A stretch of DNA of 64,000 nucleotides from Pseudomonas berkeleyensis (GCF_014109765.1 NZ_CP059139.1:434001-498000); one strand, 5' to 3'. Shown: positions 43,336-52,478, numbered from the stretch's first letter. The notes: generated by a model not told the origin, from the sequence alone. A program made the numbers and translations.

Positions 43336-45675
43336 TCAGCTCGCTGCGCTGCTGCCCAGCAGATTGCCGCCGCTGGCCGCCTGCAAACGGATGGCGACGA
43401 ACTTGCTGGTCGGTGTGCTGCTGCCGACACCGGCACTTTCCAGCGGCACCAGCGGGTTGGCCTCGGGGAAGTAGGCCGCTGCCTGGCCTGCCGGAATGTC
43501 GAAGGCGAGCAGGGTGAAACTGCTCACCCGGCGCTCGATGCCATCGTTCCACAGCGAGCGGATGTCCACCTTCTGCCCGGGCTTGAAGCCCAGACGGAGG
43601 ATATCCGCTTCGTTGGCGAAGAGCACGTCACGCTGGCCACGCACGCCGCGGTAACGGTCGTCGAGACCGTATACCGTGGTGTTGTACTGGTCGTGCGAGC
43701 GCAGGGTCTGCAGGATCAGATCCGGTGTTTCACCGCTTTCGCGTACCTGCGGTGGCAGCAGGTCGGCGAGCAGCGCATTGGCCTTGAAGTTGGCCTTACC
43801 GGACGCCGTCTTCCACTGCCGAGCCCCGGCCGAGTTGCCAAGGTAGAAGCCGCCAGGGTGAGCGACGCGCTGGTTGAAGTCGTGGAAGCCGGGAATGGTG
43901 TCGGCGATCAGGTCGCGGATGCGGTCGTAGTCGGCGATCAGCGCGTCCCAATCCACCGGGTGGTTGCCCAGGGTGGCCTTGGCAATGCCGGCGACGATGG
44001 CCGGCTCCGAGCGCATCTCGCTACCGGAAAGCGGTTCGAGCTGGCCATAGGAGGCGTGGATCATGCTGAACGAATCTTCCACCGTCACCGCCTGCGGGCC
44101 ACTGGCCTGATGGTCGATGTCGGTACGACCCAGGCACGGCAGGATCAGCGCATCGCGGCCGACAGTGAGGTGGCTGCGGTTGAGCTTGGTGCTGATCTGC
44201 ACGGTGAGGTCGCAGCTCTGCAGCGCCTGATGAGTGCGTGGGCTGTCCGGCGTGGCCTGGGCGAAGTTGCCGCCGAGGCCGATGAATACCTTGGCCTGAC
44301 CGTCGATCATGGCGTTGATCGCCTCGACCGTGTTGTGACCGTTCTCGCGAGGCACCGTGAACTGGAAGCGCTTTTCGATGGCATCGAGCAGCGCCACCGG
44401 TGGGCGGTCGTTGATGCCCATGGTGCGGTCGCCCTGCACGTTGCTGTGGCCGCGCACCGGGCACAGGCCGGCGCCGGGGCGGCCGAGGTTGCCGCGCAGC
44501 AGCTGCAGGTTGACGATTTCCTGGATGGTGGCCACCGAATGGTGGTGCTGGGTGATGCCCATGGCCCAGCAGATGATCACCCGCTCGGCGCGACGGTACA
44601 TGCGCGCGGCCTGTTCGATCTCCAGCAGGCTCAGGCCGGACTGGGCTTCCAGCGCTTGCCAACTGGTGTCGTCGAGCAGCTTCAGGTAGGCATCGACCCC
44701 GTCGGTGTGCTCGGCGATGAAGGCATGGTCGAAGACCGCCGGCTCACCTTTGGCTTGTGCCTCGCGCTCCCACAACAGGAGGAACTTGGCGATACCGCGC
44801 ATGGCAGCCATGTCGCCACCCAGGGCTGGGCGGAAGAACGCGGTATTCAGTGGTTCGGAGCCGTTGGTGAGCATCTCCAGCGCGTGCTGTGGATGCTGGA
44901 AACGCTCCAGACCGCGCTCCTTCAGCGGGTTGAAGCAGACCACCTGGGCGCCGCGTTTGACTGCTTCACGCAGCGGTTCGAGCATGCGCGGGTGGTTGGT
45001 GCCGGGGTTCTGGCCGAGCACGAAGATGGCGTCGGCATGTTCGAAGTCGGCGAAAGTCACGCTGCCCTTGCCGATACCCACGCTCTGGCCCAGGGCGACG
45101 CCGCTGGCCTCGTGGCACATGTTCGAGCAGTCGGGGAAGTTGTTGGTGCCGTAGGCGCGCACGAACAGCTGGTAGAGAAACGCTGCTTCGTTACTGGCGC
45201 GGCCGGAGGTATAGAACTCGGCGTGATCCGGGCTTGGCAATGCTTTGAGGTGCTGGGCGATCAGGGCGAATGCCTCGTCCCAGCTGGTCTGCACGTAGCG
45301 GTCGGTGGCGGCGTCATAGCGCATCGGGTGAGTCAGGCGACCCTGGTATTCGAGCCAGTAGTCACTCTGCTCACGCAACTGGCTGACCGTGTAACGGGCG
45401 AAGAAGGACGCGTCCACGCGGCGTTTGGTGGCTTCCCAGTTGACCGCCTTGGCGCCGTTCTCGCAGAACTTGATATGGCCGTCCTCGGGCGAATCGCCCC
45501 AGGCGCAACCGGGGCAGTCGAAGCCGCCGTTCTGGTTGGTCTTGAGCAGCGCGCGCAGGTTCTTGAACGGCTGTTTGCTGTCCAGCCAGAAACGGGTGAC
45601 GCTCTTCAACGCGCCCCAGCCGGCGGCCGGGCCGCTGTAGGGTTTATAACGCGGGTCGATGGGTTGCAGGCTCAT
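43336..45675 (-). CDS. YdeP/FdhF-like molybdopterin oxidoreductase
   Basis: The 779-residue protein belongs to the FdhF/YdeP branch of molybdopterin bis-guanine-dinucleotide oxidoreductases. It has GGFDCPGCAWGDSPEDGH near residue 51, EFYTSGRASNEAAFLYQLFV, NNFPDCSNMCHEASGVALGQ and the C-terminal DPYNTTVY-like block (SHDQYNTTVYGLDDRYRGVR). No in-frame UGA for selenocysteine is seen. E. coli YdeP is connected to acid resistance; catalytic activity of the group is unsettled. It is translated with fdhD by a 4-bp overlap (ATGA), with fdhD first. The pairing suggests that FdhD sulfurates its molybdenum cofactor. Confidence 0.9.
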   Translation of the reverse strand: MSLQPIDPRYKPYSGPAAGWGALKSVTRFWLDSKQPFKNLRALLKTNQNGGFDCPGCAWGDSPEDGHIKFCENGAKAVNWEATKRRVDASFFARYTVSQLREQSDYWLEYQGRLTHPMRYDAATDRYVQTSWDEAFALIAQHLKALPSPDHAEFYTSGRASNEAAFLYQLFVRAYGTNNFPDCSNMCHEASGVALGQSVGIGKGSVTFADFEHADAIFVLGQNPGTNHPRMLEPLREAVKRGAQVVCFNPLKERGLERFQHPQHALEMLTNGSEPLNTAFFRPALGGDMAAMRGIAKFLLLWEREAQAKGEPAVFDHAFIAEHTDGVDAYLKLLDDTSWQALEAQSGLSLLEIEQAARMYRRAERVIICWAMGITQHHHSVATIQEIVNLQLLRGNLGRPGAGLCPVRGHSNVQGDRTMGINDRPPVALLDAIEKRFQFTVPRENGHNTVEAINAMIDGQAKVFIGLGGNFAQATPDSPRTHQALQSCDLTVQISTKLNRSHLTVGRDALILPCLGRTDIDHQASGPQAVTVEDSFSMIHASYGQLEPLSGSEMRSEPAIVAGIAKATLGNHPVDWDALIADYDRIRDLIADTIPGFHDFNQRVAHPGGFYLGNSAGARQWKTASGKANFKANALLADLLPPQVRESGETPDLILQTLRSHDQYNTTVYGLDDRYRGVRGQRDVLFANEADILRLGFKPGQKVDIRSLWNDGIERRVSSFTLLAFDIPAGQAAAYFPEANPLVPLESAGVGSSTPTSKFVAIRLQAASGGNLLGSSAAS

Positions 45676-46487
45676 GGTCGTTCTTCTTCGTCAGGCGCAG
45701 GGCTATAGACCCGCGGCGTGCTGTGATGAGGCAGGTGGATCAGGTTGAGGCGATGGCGCCGCGCCCATTCCACGGTCAGGGCGGTGGGGGCGGACAGGCT
45801 CACCAGGGTGCCGATGCCAGCGCGTACCGCCTTGTGCAGCAGCTCCAGGCTGCAGCGGCTGGTGACCAGGGCAAAGCCACCGTGAATGTCGATACGTTCG
45901 CGGGCGATGGCGCCGATCAGCTTGTCCAGGGCGTTGTGGCGGCCGATGTCTTCGCGGCACAGACGAATCTCGCCGCTGGCGTCAATGAACAGAGCGGCAT
46001 GCAGCGCGCCGCTGTGGCGTGCCAGCTTTTGCTGATCACCGATACGTTCGCGCAGGCCTTGCAGGTGTTCGAGTGGCGGCAAGGTTGCGCCAGGCAGTGC
46101 CTTCAGTGCCGGCAGTGCCTGTTCCAGCGCATCTACGCCGCACAGGCCACAGCCGCTGGTGCCAGCCATCTGCCGGCGTTGCTGCTTGAGCGCCCAGAAG
46201 GCACGACTGCTGACCTGCAGGCGCGCTTCGCGACTGTCGCCGATACCGCGCAATTGGATGTCATAGATGTCGTCGATTGACTTGATCAGGTCGTTGCCGA
46301 GACTGAAACCTACGGCAAAATCTTCCAGGTGATGTGGTGAAACCATCATCACCGCCTGGTTCAGGTCGTTGTAGCTGATCGCCAAGGCACATTCTTCGGC
46401 CAGAGCAGCGTGCTGCGCGCGACCGTCACCGAGTTCGGCGTATGCATAGGCACTGGCGATGTGCGGCTGGGCGGCTGGCTTGGCCAT
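45672..46487 (-). CDS. fdhD: FdhD, sulfurtransferase for formate-dehydrogenase-type molybdoenzymes
   Basis: The 271-residue protein has the conserved cysteine motif GTSGCGLCGVD (Cys113 and Cys116), LCREDIGRHNALDKLIGAIA and FALVTSRCSLELLHKAVRAG. FdhD passes sulfur from a cysteine desulfurase to the molybdenum cofactor of formate dehydrogenases. Here its partner appears to be the YdeP-like enzyme whose start overlaps its stop. No formate dehydrogenase subunits are nearby. It lies 94 bp from the LysR-type regulator gene upstream on the same strand. Confidence 0.94.
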   Translation of the reverse strand: MAKPAAQPHIASAYAYAELGDGRAQHAALAEECALAISYNDLNQAVMMVSPHHLEDFAVGFSLGNDLIKSIDDIYDIQLRGIGDSREARLQVSSRAFWALKQQRRQMAGTSGCGLCGVDALEQALPALKALPGATLPPLEHLQGLRERIGDQQKLARHSGALHAALFIDASGEIRLCREDIGRHNALDKLIGAIARERIDIHGGFALVTSRCSLELLHKAVRAGIGTLVSLSAPTALTVEWARRHRLNLIHLPHHSTPRVYSPAPDEEERP

Positions 46488-46581
46488 CGAGGCACGCTCT
46501 GTGACAGATTGACACAGCTAAGCCTAGGCCCATGGGCGGTGAGCGTCTAATCGTTGGCTTTGATGTTCTGATCGATGGGCT

Positions 46582-47472
46582 CTATCGGTTGTTGGCCAAC
46601 CACTCCCGTGCTTCTTCGAAGCAGGCTTGCGCGAGCGGCGAGGCAGGGGCGCTGCGACGCAGGATCAGGCCCTGCGGCGCCAGCGTATGGGCATCTTCTA
46701 TCGGCAGTAGGCGTAGGTGACCGTCGGTCGGTGAACCATTCGCCGGCAATGGCATGACGCTGCAGCATAGGCCAGCACTGACGGCCTGGGTCAGGTGGTG
46801 GACGGCATCGGCCTCCAGGCGCACCAGCGGGCTGAGGCCGCGGGCACGGAAGCTGTGGTCGATGGACTGGCGAAAGTGCATGCCGGTGGAGAGCAGGCCC
46901 AGAGGCAGACTGGCCAGTTGTTCCCAGCGCAGACTGCTGCTGGTGAAGTGGAAATGGCGCTGATCGTAGAGCAGCCCCATGCGCGCTTCGGCCAGTTCCA
47001 GGCTGGTGAAATGCTCACGGTCGAGGCGGTCGAGATAGGACAGGCCGAGGTCGAGCTGATTGCGAACCAGGCGCTCGAGAATCTGGTCACTGCTCAGCGC
47101 GTGCAGTTGAAAGCGCAGCCCTGGATGACGTTCGGCGAACAGGCTGACCAGGCGCATGGGGTCGAAGCTGGCCAACGGCACTACGCCCAGACGCAGTGTG
47201 CCCACCAGATGACCGCGGCAGGCGGCTGCTTCGGCGAGCAGGCCATCCTGTGCGGCCAGCACGCTGCGCGCCCAGGCCAGGATGCGTTCACCCTCGGCAC
47301 TGAAACCCTCGAAACGCTGCCCGCGGCGCACCAGCTCCAGGCCTAGCTCGTCCTCCAGCTGGCGCAGGCGCATGGACAGCGTCGGCTGGGTCACGTGGCA
47401 GCGTGCAGCGGCCTGGCCGAAGTGGCGGGTTTCGTCGAGGGCGACGAGAAATTTCAGCTGCTTGATATCCAT
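46582..47472 (-). CDS. LysR-family transcriptional regulator upstream of fdhD-ydeP
   Basis: The 296-residue protein has an N-terminal LysR winged helix (GQAAARCHVTQPTLSMRLRQ) starting MDIKQLKFLV, and a C-terminal effector-binding domain (GTLRLGVVPLASFDPMRLV). AGGAG with 6-bp spacing marks the ATG at 47472. It is divergent from kbp and same-strand with fdhD-ydeP, so either could be a target. In P. aeruginosa a LysR gene is found at the same place (from memory). Effector is unknown. Confidence 0.9.
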   Translation of the reverse strand: MDIKQLKFLVALDETRHFGQAAARCHVTQPTLSMRLRQLEDELGLELVRRGQRFEGFSAEGERILAWARSVLAAQDGLLAEAAACRGHLVGTLRLGVVPLASFDPMRLVSLFAERHPGLRFQLHALSSDQILERLVRNQLDLGLSYLDRLDREHFTSLELAEARMGLLYDQRHFHFTSSSLRWEQLASLPLGLLSTGMHFRQSIDHSFRARGLSPLVRLEADAVHHLTQAVSAGLCCSVMPLPANGSPTDGHLRLLPIEDAHTLAPQGLILRRSAPASPLAQACFEEAREWLANNR

Positions 47473-47546
47473 GGGCGCTCCTGGTCTGCCCGGATTCTAA
47501 TGCGCGAACGCTAATCAGGGGTGTTTCCTGAACTAGACTTTGGTCT

Positions 47547-47563
47547 CCGGGCGATTTGCCCGG
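47547..47563 (+). other. Short hairpin in the kbp leader
   Basis: A 6-bp stem CCGGGC / GCCCGG with a GATTT loop lies 29 bp before the kbp ATG, just after a TAGACT -10-like hexamer. It would form close to the 5' end of the kbp mRNA. Confidence 0.4.
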
Positions 47564-47591
47564 TCATTCACAAGGAACGAGAGGAATCGCC

Positions 47592-48029
47592 ATGAGTCTG
47601 TTTGCCTTTGTCAAAGACGCCGGGGTCAAGCTCTGGGAGTCGCTGGTGGGTCAGGAGGCGCAGGCCGCCGAATCGCTCAAGGAGCATGTCGCCAAGGTTG
47701 GCCTGGGCAACCCGAACATCGAGGTCAGCGTCGAGGGCGACAAGGTCATCGCGCGCGGCGAAGTGGCCAGTCAGGAAGAGAAGGAAAAGATTCTCCTGGC
47801 GCTGGGCAACGTCGCTGGTGTCGGTGAGGTCGATGATCAGATCAGCGTGACCACGCCCGCGCCCGAAGCGCGCTTCGTCACGGTGAAGAAGGGCGACACG
47901 TTGAGCGCGATTGCCAAGGCCGAGTACGGCAATGCCAATGCCTACATGAAGATATTCGAAGCCAACAAGCCGATGCTCAGTCACCCAGACAAGATCTATC
48001 CGGGGCAGGTGTTGCGCATTCCCGAATAG
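47592..48029 (+). CDS. kbp: BON-LysM protein, potassium-binding Kbp (YgaU) type
   Basis: The 145-residue protein begins MSLFAFVKDAGVKLWESLVG, has a BON domain (about residues 25-85, SVEGDKVIARGEVASQEEKE) and a C-terminal LysM domain (FVTVKKGDTLSAIAKAEYGN to YPGQVLRIPE). E. coli Kbp (YgaU) has the same order and length and binds potassium ions in the cytoplasm; no signal peptide is seen here. GAGAGGAA precedes the ATG. It is convergent with yrfG and divergent from the LysR gene. Confidence 0.93.
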   Translation: MSLFAFVKDAGVKLWESLVGQEAQAAESLKEHVAKVGLGNPNIEVSVEGDKVIARGEVASQEEKEKILLALGNVAGVGEVDDQISVTTPAPEARFVTVKKGDTLSAIAKAEYGNANAYMKIFEANKPMLSHPDKIYPGQVLRIPE

Positions 48030-48038
48030 GCTCTGGCT

Positions 48039-48084
48039 TGGCTGCAATCCGGGGCGCTATGTCAGATTGTCCTGATTGCAGCCA
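48039..48084. terminator. Two-way hairpin between kbp and yrfG
   Basis: An 11-bp perfect inverted repeat (TGGCTGCAATC / GATTGCAGCCA) with a 24-base loop fills the short gap between the two convergent genes and ends 1 bp before the yrfG stop. T-runs are lacking, so termination would be imperfect. Confidence 0.55.
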
Positions 48085-48085
48085 G

Positions 48086-48748
48086 CTACAGGTCTTGCAA
48101 CAGCTCCTGGTAGTTTTCCACCGCAGCGAATTCCTCGGTGTCCTTCGGGTCGGCCTGGCTGTCCGGTTGACGTACGGCGAGCAGATGAGCGACGCCAAAG
48201 CGTCCGGCGCTACGCAGGATCGGCAGGCTGTCGTCGATGAACAAGGCGCGCGCCGGATCGAAGTCGACATCCTGGCGCAGAGCGAACCAGAACTGCTGAT
48301 CCTCTTTGGGGAAACCGTAGTCATGGGAGCTGATCAGGCGCTCGAACCAGGGCGCCAGCTCGACGCGCTCCATCTTCAGTGACAGCGAGTCGCGGTGCGC
48401 GTTGGTGATCAGCACCACGCGTTTGCCGGCGTCGCGCAGGGCGCGCAGGAACAGCTCGGCATCCGGGCGCAGGGCGATCAGGTGAGCGACTTCTCGCTTG
48501 AGGTCGCGGATCGACAGGCGCAGCTCGCGGCTCCAGAAGTCGGTGCAGTACCAGTTCAGTGTACCGGCGTGCTCTCGAAACAGCGGCAGCAGTTCGGCCT
48601 GCGCCAGTGCCAGGCTGACACCATGCTGCTCGGCATAGCGTTGCGGCAGGTGGGTGAGCCAGAAGTGATTGTCGAAGTGCAGGTCGAGCAGGGTGCCGTC
48701 CATATCCAGCAGGACGGTGTCGATCTGCTGCCAAGGTAGTACGGGCAT
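48086..48748 (-). CDS. yrfG: GMP/IMP nucleotidase, HAD family (YrfG)
   Basis: The 220-residue HAD phosphatase has motif I DTVLLDMDGTLLDLHF near residue 10, motif II VVLITNAHRDS, and motif IV ALFIDDSLPILRSAGRFGV. YrfG removes phosphate from GMP and IMP. I prefer ATG 48748, where GAGAG lies at six-base spacing; an ATG two codons upstream has no room for a ribosome-binding site. It is divergent from nudE and next to cysQ, as in P. aeruginosa, forming a group of nucleotide-phosphate enzymes. Confidence 0.92.
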   Translation of the reverse strand: MPVLPWQQIDTVLLDMDGTLLDLHFDNHFWLTHLPQRYAEQHGVSLALAQAELLPLFREHAGTLNWYCTDFWSRELRLSIRDLKREVAHLIALRPDAELFLRALRDAGKRVVLITNAHRDSLSLKMERVELAPWFERLISSHDYGFPKEDQQFWFALRQDVDFDPARALFIDDSLPILRSAGRFGVAHLLAVRQPDSQADPKDTEEFAAVENYQELLQDL

Positions 48749-48871
48749 GCTCATCTCTCTGACCGGGGAAAAACGATTCGTGGCCTGTTTCGCCTTGATG
48801 CAATCTCGGCCACGGATAATGGCGAAAGCCGCTGTATGATAACCCGCTCGGTCCCGCCAAGGAGTCGCCTC

Positions 48872-49438
48872 ATGCGCCAAAAGCCCACGGTTCTCGCTCG
48901 CGAAATTGTCGCCAGCAGCCGTTTGTTTCGTGTCGAGGAAGTGCAATTGCGCTTCTCCAATGGCACGGAGCGCACCTATGAGCGACTGGTCGGCAAGGGC
49001 TCGGGCTATGGTGCGGTGATGGTCGTGGCGATGCTCGACGCCGAGCACGCGGTACTGATCGAGGAGTACTGCGGCGGCACCGATGACTACCAGCTGTCGT
49101 TGCCCAAGGGCCTGATCGAGCCGGGTGAGGACGTATTGGTGGCGGCCAACCGTGAACTCAAGGAAGAGGCCGGTTTCGGCGCGCACGAGCTGGAGTACAT
49201 CACCGAACTGAGCCTGTCGCCCGGTTACATGAGCCAGAAGATTCAGGTGGTGCTGGCGCGCAATCTGTACGAAGAGCGCCTGCCCGGCGACGAGCCCGAG
49301 CCGATGCGGGTCGACCGCATCAGCCTGCGCGAGCTGTCCAGCCTGGCCCAGCACGAGCAGTTCAGCGAAGGCCGTGCATTGGCGGCGCTGTACCTGGTGC
49401 GCGACCTGCTGACCCAGCGCGGGGAATTCAGCCTGTGA
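48872..49438 (+). CDS. nudE: NudE, Nudix hydrolase for ADP-ribose/NADH-type compounds
   Basis: The 188-residue protein has a complete Nudix box GLIEPGEDVLVAANRELKEE followed by AGF, matching GX5EX7REUXEEXGU. The N-terminal region VLAREIVASSRLFRVEEVQL and the core EEYCGGTDDYQLSLPKG agree with NudE, which hydrolyses ADP-ribose, NADH and related ADP compounds. AAGGAG precedes ATG 48872. Its TGA overlaps the cysQ ATG by one base (TGATG), so the two are coupled. Confidence 0.93.
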   Translation: MRQKPTVLAREIVASSRLFRVEEVQLRFSNGTERTYERLVGKGSGYGAVMVVAMLDAEHAVLIEEYCGGTDDYQLSLPKGLIEPGEDVLVAANRELKEEAGFGAHELEYITELSLSPGYMSQKIQVVLARNLYEERLPGDEPEPMRVDRISLRELSSLAQHEQFSEGRALAALYLVRDLLTQRGEFSL

Positions 49439-50253
49439 TGCATCCCTATATTGCGCAGGTGATCGAGTTGGTACGCGCGGCTGGCGCAGCGACCCTGCCG
49501 TACTGGCGCAGCGGTGTCTCGGTGACGGAAAAGGCCGATGCTTCGCCGGTAACCGCCGCCGACCTGGCTGCACACCATATCCTGCTCGATGGCTTGCAGG
49601 CGTTGGCGCCGGATGTGCCGGTGCTGTCGGAGGAGGCTGCAGATATCCCGCTGGCCGAGCGTGCCGCCTGGACGCGCTGGTGGTTGGTCGATCCGCTCGA
49701 TGGCACCAAGGAATTCATCGCCGGCTCCGAAGAGTTCACCGTTAACGTCGCTTTGATCGAGCAGGGCCGTGTGGTTTTCGGCGTGGTCGGTATTCCCGCC
49801 AATGGCCGTTGCTATTACGGCGGTGCCGGCCTCGGTGCCTGGTGCAGCGACGCGCCGGGTTTCGAACAACCGATCAGGGTGCGTCTGGCGTCTGCGCAGG
49901 GTTTCACCCTGGTAGCCAGCAAGCGCCACTCCAGCCCGGAGCAGGAGCGTTTGCTCAGCGGCTTGGCCGCGCTTTTCGGTGAACCGGCACTGGCCAATAT
50001 CGGCAGTTCACTGAAGTTCTGCCTGCTGGCCGAAGGCAATGCCGACTGCTACCCGCGTCTGGCACCCACCTCGCAGTGGGATACGGCAGCGGCGCAGGGC
50101 GTGCTGGAAGGGGCGGGTGGCGAAGTGCTGGATCTGGCCGGCGCGCCGCTGACCTATGCGGCGGGTGAATCCTTCCTCAATCCGTCTTTCCTCGCTCTGC
50201 CGGCTGCCGCCGAGTGGCGTGCAGAGTTGATCGAGCTGGCGCGGGCGCTTTAA
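49438..50253 (+). CDS. cysQ: 3'(2'),5'-bisphosphate nucleotidase CysQ
   Basis: The 271-residue protein is of the inositol-monophosphatase superfamily with metal motifs LSEEAADIP, WLVDPLDGTKEFIAGSEEFT and SQWDTAAAQGVLEGAGGEVL. CysQ dephosphorylates 3'-phosphoadenosine 5'-phosphate, a by-product of sulfate assimilation, and recycles it to AMP. The ATG at 49438 overlaps the nudE stop. A repeat of the GTAGGGCGGG type follows three bases after the stop, then the convergent fabY. Confidence 0.94.
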   Translation: MHPYIAQVIELVRAAGAATLPYWRSGVSVTEKADASPVTAADLAAHHILLDGLQALAPDVPVLSEEAADIPLAERAAWTRWWLVDPLDGTKEFIAGSEEFTVNVALIEQGRVVFGVVGIPANGRCYYGGAGLGAWCSDAPGFEQPIRVRLASAQGFTLVASKRHSSPEQERLLSGLAALFGEPALANIGSSLKFCLLAEGNADCYPRLAPTSQWDTAAAQGVLEGAGGEVLDLAGAPLTYAAGESFLNPSFLALPAAAEWRAELIELARAL

Positions 50254-50255
50254 TC

Positions 50256-50307
50256 GTAGGGCGGGTGAAACCCGCCGTGATATTGGCGGGTTGCACCCGT
50301 CCTATAC
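50256..50307. repeat. GTAGGGCGGG-family inverted repeat between cysQ and fabY
   Basis: The left arm GTAGGGCGGGTGAAACCCGC faces the right arm GGCGGGTTGCACCCGTCC plus TATAC. It starts 3 bp after the cysQ stop and ends 16 bp from the fabY stop. A second copy is at 57523-57575. Confidence 0.8.
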
Positions 50308-50322
50308 GGGAGCGCGACAGGC

Positions 50323-52230
50323 TCAATCGAGCATATCGCTGTAGCGCTCGTCCTTCTTGAACACCAGTGGCTGGTCGAAGCCCGGCACCTTCACTTCTTC
50401 GGTGGTGATGGAGATCGCCTGGTCGTCGATCATGTCGTTGCCGAAGTTGTAGATGATGTCCAGCTTGCCCTGCAGAGCCTGTTGGTCGTAAGCGGCAGCA
50501 GCAGTACGAGTGCCTTCACGGCGCGCCAGGTAGGCATCGAAAGCGGCCTGGCCGTGACGTTTGCGCAGCATGCGCTCGGTTACGTGCGGAGCCAGCACCA
50601 GGGCGCTGGCGTTGTTGCCGCCGAAACCCTTGGAGTTGATGAAGGCCACGTCCAGCGCTTGCTCGCCGACCTTGCGGTCGTCGGTGGACAGGCTCAGGTG
50701 CTGCTGATGCACGTCACCGGCGACGGCGTCGATGGTTTTCAGGCCAGGCACGATGCCGTACTTGAAAGCGCCGAGGGCGCCGATCACCTGGTCGCCGCTG
50801 GCGGTGGCCAGGGAATGGCCGACGAAGGCTTTCACTGCGGTAACCGGCCATTGCTCGATACCGAAGGCCGCGGCGACGCGGTCGAGGATTTCCGACTCGG
50901 TGACGCGGTTGGCCGGGGTGCTGGAACCGTGGGCGTGGACGAAGCTGCGGTTGCGCACTGCGTCCAGGCCGAGCAGTTGCACAGCGCTGGCTACGGCTTT
51001 GGCCACGGTCAGGTAGTTGCCCGGGCCGGGGGCGGAGATGGATTTCTTGAAACCATCGGCGTTGATGAATACGTCCGGCACGGCGCCGTGGATGTCGGCA
51101 CCCAGCTCCAGTGCCAGCTCGTCGTCCATCAGCACTACGAACTGGCAGGCCTCGGCCAGGGTGAACCCGCAGTTGTCGCCGAACGGGCGGCTGGCACGGC
51201 GGAAGTCCACCTCGCTCTTGCCCTCGATCTGGCGCAGACCTTCCTCGGTGGCCAGTGCGCCCATCGCGCCGTAGCCCTCGATGCACTCCTGGTTGATCGG
51301 TGCCTCGCTGCTGCCGACGATGACCACACGCGCCTTGCCTGAGGCGATCTGCTCGATGCCCTTCTGCAGGTTGTAGAGGAAGGTGGCGCAGGCACCAGTG
51401 ATGCTGCCGGTGGTGCCGACGCTACCGAGCACGTAGGCGTTGATGAAGTCCGCCGGCATGGTGTTCAGGCCCAGGGCCAGTTGCTTGGCGGTGACGCGAC
51501 CGCCCTTGAGGCGCGACTGCATCATGCCGCCGAAGCCGTTTTCGTCGAGCTGGCTCATGATGCAGCTGGCGAATACGGCGATCTCGTCCGGGGCGACGTG
51601 CTGGACGATGCGTTGCCAGTCGATGCCCACCGAGCGTAGCGCGTCGGTGACGCCGACCACGGTCATGGCCAGGCCACGTGGGTGGAAACGGGCGTTGTAC
51701 AGTTCGCTCGGCTCGAAGCCGGTGGGCAACTGTCCGGCGGATTTCACTGCCAGCGGGCGATAGCTGTCGACCTTGAATTCGCAGCTGTCGTGCAGGGTGA
51801 CGCGCACTTCGTTGCCTTCGAGCTCTTCGATCGACCAGTTGCTTGGCAGCGGCTCGGGCAGTTGCTTGCGCTGGGTGAGGAAGCTCAGGCTGGCGCCATC
51901 GGTGGGGGCGACGCCAATGCTTTTCTGCCAGTGAGCCGCGTCCGGATCCAGGTGCTGCTTCTCGATACGGCGCACCAGGGTGCCGGCGAGGATCTGCTTG
52001 GCATAGCGGCTCTCGATCTCGGCCAGGCTCAGCGGCTGGCCGTCCTGATCCTGGTACTGGCCATCGACCACGCGCACCAGTTTCATCATCTGTGCCAGCC
52101 CGGCCAGGGTTTCCTGGCGTGCCTGGGGCTCCAGCGACTCCTGCACGGTGCGACGAAAACCATGGTGGAAGGAGCTGCGCCCGGCTGCGTTGTAACCCCC
52201 AAAACCCACGATCACAGGTAAGCGCGACAT
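50323..52230 (-). CDS. fabY: FabY, beta-ketoacyl synthase that starts fatty-acid synthesis
   Basis: The 635-residue protein is a large beta-ketoacyl-ACP synthase, not FabB/F/H-sized. The active-site Cys281 lies in SITGACATFLYN, with catalytic His residues in FVHAHGSSTPANR and KAFVGHSLATASG. The N-terminus MSRLPVIVGFGGYNAAGRSS and length match P. aeruginosa FabY (PA5174), which condenses acetyl-CoA with malonyl-ACP and replaces FabH as initiator. AGGAG lies 10 bp before the ATG, a long spacing. It is convergent with cysQ; the same order cysQ-fabY occurs in P. aeruginosa (from memory). A mutation-sensitive gene for normal growth there. Confidence 0.95.
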   Translation of the reverse strand: MSRLPVIVGFGGYNAAGRSSFHHGFRRTVQESLEPQARQETLAGLAQMMKLVRVVDGQYQDQDGQPLSLAEIESRYAKQILAGTLVRRIEKQHLDPDAAHWQKSIGVAPTDGASLSFLTQRKQLPEPLPSNWSIEELEGNEVRVTLHDSCEFKVDSYRPLAVKSAGQLPTGFEPSELYNARFHPRGLAMTVVGVTDALRSVGIDWQRIVQHVAPDEIAVFASCIMSQLDENGFGGMMQSRLKGGRVTAKQLALGLNTMPADFINAYVLGSVGTTGSITGACATFLYNLQKGIEQIASGKARVVIVGSSEAPINQECIEGYGAMGALATEEGLRQIEGKSEVDFRRASRPFGDNCGFTLAEACQFVVLMDDELALELGADIHGAVPDVFINADGFKKSISAPGPGNYLTVAKAVASAVQLLGLDAVRNRSFVHAHGSSTPANRVTESEILDRVAAAFGIEQWPVTAVKAFVGHSLATASGDQVIGALGAFKYGIVPGLKTIDAVAGDVHQQHLSLSTDDRKVGEQALDVAFINSKGFGGNNASALVLAPHVTERMLRKRHGQAAFDAYLARREGTRTAAAAYDQQALQGKLDIIYNFGNDMIDDQAISITTEEVKVPGFDQPLVFKKDERYSDMLD

Positions 52231-52416
52231 AACTCAAAAGCTCCTGAACAAGGCCAGCGCGACGCCAGGCCGGCGCCTCAGGGCGCGAGCAGGGTCATAG
52301 GGCGGTGGCATTTGGAAAATTTCGGCTGCCTAACCTGACGTGGATCATGACCGTCGAGTCACTCATTCGTCCAATGTCGTGGCAGGTGAAAGGCGTGTCG
52401 CAGGTGGGAAGGTGCA

Positions 52417-52476
52417 GTAGGGTGCGCCGTGCGCACCAAGAGTCTGCTAGAGGCTGGTGCGCATAGCGCACCCTAC
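52417..52476. repeat. GTGCGC-family REP pair, best-preserved copy
   Basis: Left arm GTAGGGTGCGCC GTGCGCACC at 52417-52437, right arm GGTGCGCATAGCGCACC plus CTAC at 52456-52476, separated by 18 bp. It lies in the 277-bp spacer between fabY and pyrC'. The remaining part of that spacer (52231-52416) presumably holds the fabY promoter; no confident motif was found. Confidence 0.9.
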
Positions 52477-52478
52477 GC

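Noticed and set aside
42772..45708. A 978-codon open frame on the plus strand opposite the YdeP gene
   Set aside because: It is a high-GC antisense shadow: the minus-strand frame has clear molybdopterin-oxidoreductase motifs and coupled neighbours, while the plus frame shows no recognisable domain.
47520..47563. A riboswitch in the kbp leader
   Set aside because: Only one small 6-bp hairpin is present; there is no complex aptamer-like structure.
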